64,000 nt of DNA from Isochrysis galbana (Eukaryota > Haptophyta > Isochrysidales > Isochrysidaceae). The position numbers and the translations under genes are program-made. Below, piece after piece: positions 61,650-64,000 of this stretch. The notes under the pieces were generated by a model, which saw nothing but the letters and a program-made list of their open reading frames with translations, was not told the origin of the DNA and ran no database searches. The DNA lies in contig CM030935.1 of NCBI GenBank assembly GCA_018136815.1, positions 2,674,292 to 2,738,291 on the forward strand, written 5' to 3'. Positions within the stretch are counted from its first letter, which is position 1. Every line of letters begins with the position of its first letter.

Positions 61650-64000
61650 TTAAGAAATAAACGATATCGTCCAGTCGTCGGTCATAGGCACGTCAGGTTT
61701 GCGTACGATTGTTCGCCCAGTGGCATCACTCCACGAAGCTTCCAATTCCCTAGTCACACCATTATGCTTTAGCACGATCTTGGTCGGCGGGCGCATTCCG
61801 ATGAGCTCGAGGCGCTCGAGTGTATTGGGTGGCTGGTAGCTGTCCGAAGCATGAATAGCAGAAGAGGTGAGCGTGGTGCCTTCAGAGAGAGCGTACCGAC
61901 GGAGTGCGAAAGCTCCATTCTGATATTCATATCCATCGCCTGCATCGATGTAAAGCTCACCCTCCGCAGAACCGGCGGCATCGGGAGCGACAACAAGCGT
62001 GTATGGGTCCTTCCCCATCAGCGTGGCGGAGCGACGGAGACGCATCTGGCGCGGAACTATCGAACCACCACGCTGAAAGACGGGAATGGTCCCAAGCGGT
62101 GCTGTGACGGTGTGTCGACCGGGCGACAATTTGCTGCCATCGCGCACGCCGTACCAGGGCTCACTGCCGGGGAAGTAGACATCGGCACTTGTGGCGCCTT
62201 GAGCCGTGACAGGATGTACAAGCAAGTCGCGGCCAACCAACCACTGATCTGCGGCTTCCCAAGTTTGTACGTCCTGAGGATAATGTACCCAGAGAGGCCG
62301 CATGGTCGGGGTACCCGTTGCCTCTGCTTGGTGGAAGACCGTGTACCAGTAGGCAAGCAACTGGTAACGCTCCTTGGCGATTTCCCGCAACCTAAGAGCC
62401 GTCTCCTCGCCGAATGTCCAGGGTTCGCGACGTGCTGAATCGTGGTGAGCATGACCGCGGAAGAAGGGCGTGTAGGCACCAGCCTCAAACCATCGCGTGA
62501 AGAGCTCGGCATCTGGGTCACCGTAACCACCGCCCTTGCCGAGAAAGCCGCCCACGTCGGCGCCGGAGAAGGTAATGCCGCATAGACCAAGTGTAAGGAG
62601 CATCGGAATCGACGCGACGAGATGATCCCATTTGCATGCGTTGTCACCCGTCCAGATCGCTCCCCAGCGCTGGGAGCCCGCGTAGAAAGAGCGAGACAGC
62701 ACAAAGGGACGCTTGTCTTGTTCCGGGTTCCTTCGCAGCAGTCCTTCAGCTGTTGCGCGCTGCATGTACATGCCGTACAAGTTGTGCCACTCGCGGTGCT
62801 CAACTCCTGCAAGACTTAGTGCATCCTTCTGCATTGACACTTCCGGTCCGTTGAAAACCGACGGCTCGTTCATGTCATTCCAGGTATAGAGTGTTGGAGT
62901 CGATCCTGAGCCCAAAAGAGAGGGCACAGACGAAGGGGGGAATCAGGTCTGGGGCACTTGGATAACTCTTGTACACGATCCCGGAAATCGTGGCTTCAAG
63001 TACGCACCTTTATACACGTCGTAAGAGAACCGCTCCGCCCACCACTCGCGCACTTGAGGTGAGGTGAAGTCGAGGTACGCCGAATCGCCTGGCCAACACC
63101 ATCCGTTGAACTCAGCCCCATCTTTCGTCTTGATGAAAAGTTGCTGAGAAACGGCACAGGAAGAAGCAGTCGACGTGCAAGTAATCAACCGCAAATGATA
63201 AGGTATCCCGTCAACGGATGGACTAGCCCCATGGGAAGTGATGAGGTCTCGGATAGAAGGAAGCGGCTTGTCAAATTGTAAGCAGGGGGCGGTCGCTGCG
63301 TAGCGCGCACACCTTGTCATGGGCTTCCTGGTAGATGTGGTACCCGGTGTCCTTCTTGATGTGGGGATCGACGATCGTAACCTACAGGCAAGAGAGTCCG
63401 CAAGCGGTCTTCAACCAGAATATCAAACAGATGAATGGGGCTTGGCATCTATAGAGGACTAGAGGTGCGTGGTTTTAAACGCAACAAACCATTTTGCGGC
63501 CGGTGGCAGCAAGCTCCTGCTGCATCTTTTCCGGTTCGGGAAACTTAAAGTCATCCCATGTGAAGTAGCGCTTGCCGTTCGTGTGCTCGATGTCGAGCCA
63601 GAGAACATCGTAGGGGAGGTCTAGCTCCTCGAATTGCCCGTGGACGTACCTCACATCAGCCTCGTCGTTGTAGTTCCAACGGCATTGATGGTAGCCCAAG
63701 GAGAAAATCGGTGGTAGCGGCGTGTACCCTGTCAAGGCAGCATATTGCGCGAATATGCCGAGCGGGGACGGTCCTGGCAGCAACATAACGTCGACGACGC
63801 CGGACTCCGACATCCAAAAGGACGTGGTGGATCCGCCGATGGTGGGCGTCCCACCCAGCCAACTCGATGATGAGGGTGCCTCGCGCGAGATATCAACAAA
63901 TGTTTCGGACGGATTGAACCAGAGCAGGCCCGTGGTGCGATTCCCGGCGTGTGCAAGGAGAAGCGGCACGCCACCGTAGAGGGCCATTGGCGAGTCCAGC
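61650..64000 (-). CDS. Glucosidase II alpha subunit (GH31), 5' part outside the window
   Basis: Four exons in the window (64000-63490, 63381-63313, 63143-63008, 62905-61650); all junctions are GT-AG and in phase. The protein continues upstream of base 64000. GH31 signatures: YDVLWLDIEHTNGKRYFTWD, MVTIVDPHIKKDTGYHIYQE, FNGWCWPGDSAYLDFTSPQV, the nucleophile motif LYTWNDMNEPSVFNGPE, RSFYAGSQRWGAIWTGDN with the acid/base Asp, and FFRGHAHHDS. This order and the TWNDMNEPSVFNGPE form are those of ER glucosidase II alpha, which trims the two inner glucoses of N-glycans during folding quality control with a beta subunit. Lysosomal alpha-glucosidase is less likely. No truncation is seen at the C-terminus (...DDWTISFIS). 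Confidence 0.93.

Noticed and set aside
1-64000. CRISPR arrays, rRNA genes and bacterial-type operons
   Set aside because: No regularly spaced direct repeats with unique spacers, no rRNA-like sequence, and the genes are intron-bearing and eukaryotic.

Overview
This window looks like nuclear DNA of a unicellular photosynthetic eukaryote. The evidence is GT-AG spliceosomal introns that keep reading frame (RecQ, NEK kinase, glucosidase II, GNAT genes), a strongly GC-biased sequence with long CT/GA and poly-G/C tracts, a peroxiredoxin with what reads as a signal peptide plus transit region, and eukaryote-only proteins (NEK kinase, F-box/TLDc, ER glucosidase II). The bipartite leader suggests a complex (secondary) plastid, for example a haptophyte or relative. 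A prasinophyte-type green alga is the main alternative, and I cannot settle this from sequence alone. A 100-N scaffold gap lies at 15753-15852.

Layout. 1-2254: remnant of a LINE-like retroelement, then unassigned DNA. 2255-15332: one 13-kb Ty3/gypsy-type LTR retrotransposon on the minus strand with two ~1.3-kb LTRs, gag, a DNA cytosine-methyltransferase-like gene, protease, RT, RNase H, integrase and chromodomain, all broken by frameshifts. 15333-19374: gap, a scrambled gypsy fragment, an unidentified ORF, a GNAT acetyltransferase, a Cys-rich repeat exon (minus) and a cytochrome b561-like gene (plus). 21358-22467: GAPDH. 22468-25100: MITE and other repeats. 25101-25580: glutaredoxin (minus). 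26636-29698: a 51-aa membrane microprotein 15 bp upstream of a three-exon RecQ helicase. 31344-33850: proline-rich two-domain cell-surface protein (minus). 35763-36878: AcuI/YhdH-type reductase. 37.1-45.0 kb: a dense transposon graveyard (gypsy fragments, LINE-like ends, a hAT transposase, a foldback element with ~270-bp inverted ends). 46683-51686: a NEK kinase fused to leucine-rich repeats and a degenerate CCR4-like nuclease domain. 52832-54160: F-box/TLDc protein. 56068-57039: membrane-anchored peroxiredoxin (minus). 58350-60440: a TIR element enclosing an exon, a second MITE copy and other repeats. 61650-64000: glucosidase II alpha (minus), cut by the window end.

How it fits together. There is no operon-like pathway. 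Single-copy housekeeping genes (carbon metabolism, redox, DNA repair, ER glycan trimming, signalling) are separated by nested mobile elements. The main points of novelty are the methyltransferase-bearing retrotransposon, the kinase-LRR-pseudonuclease fusion, the possible dicistronic microprotein/RecQ transcript, and several undescribed non-autonomous element families with clear boundaries, two of whose copies carry perfect 8-bp target-site duplications.
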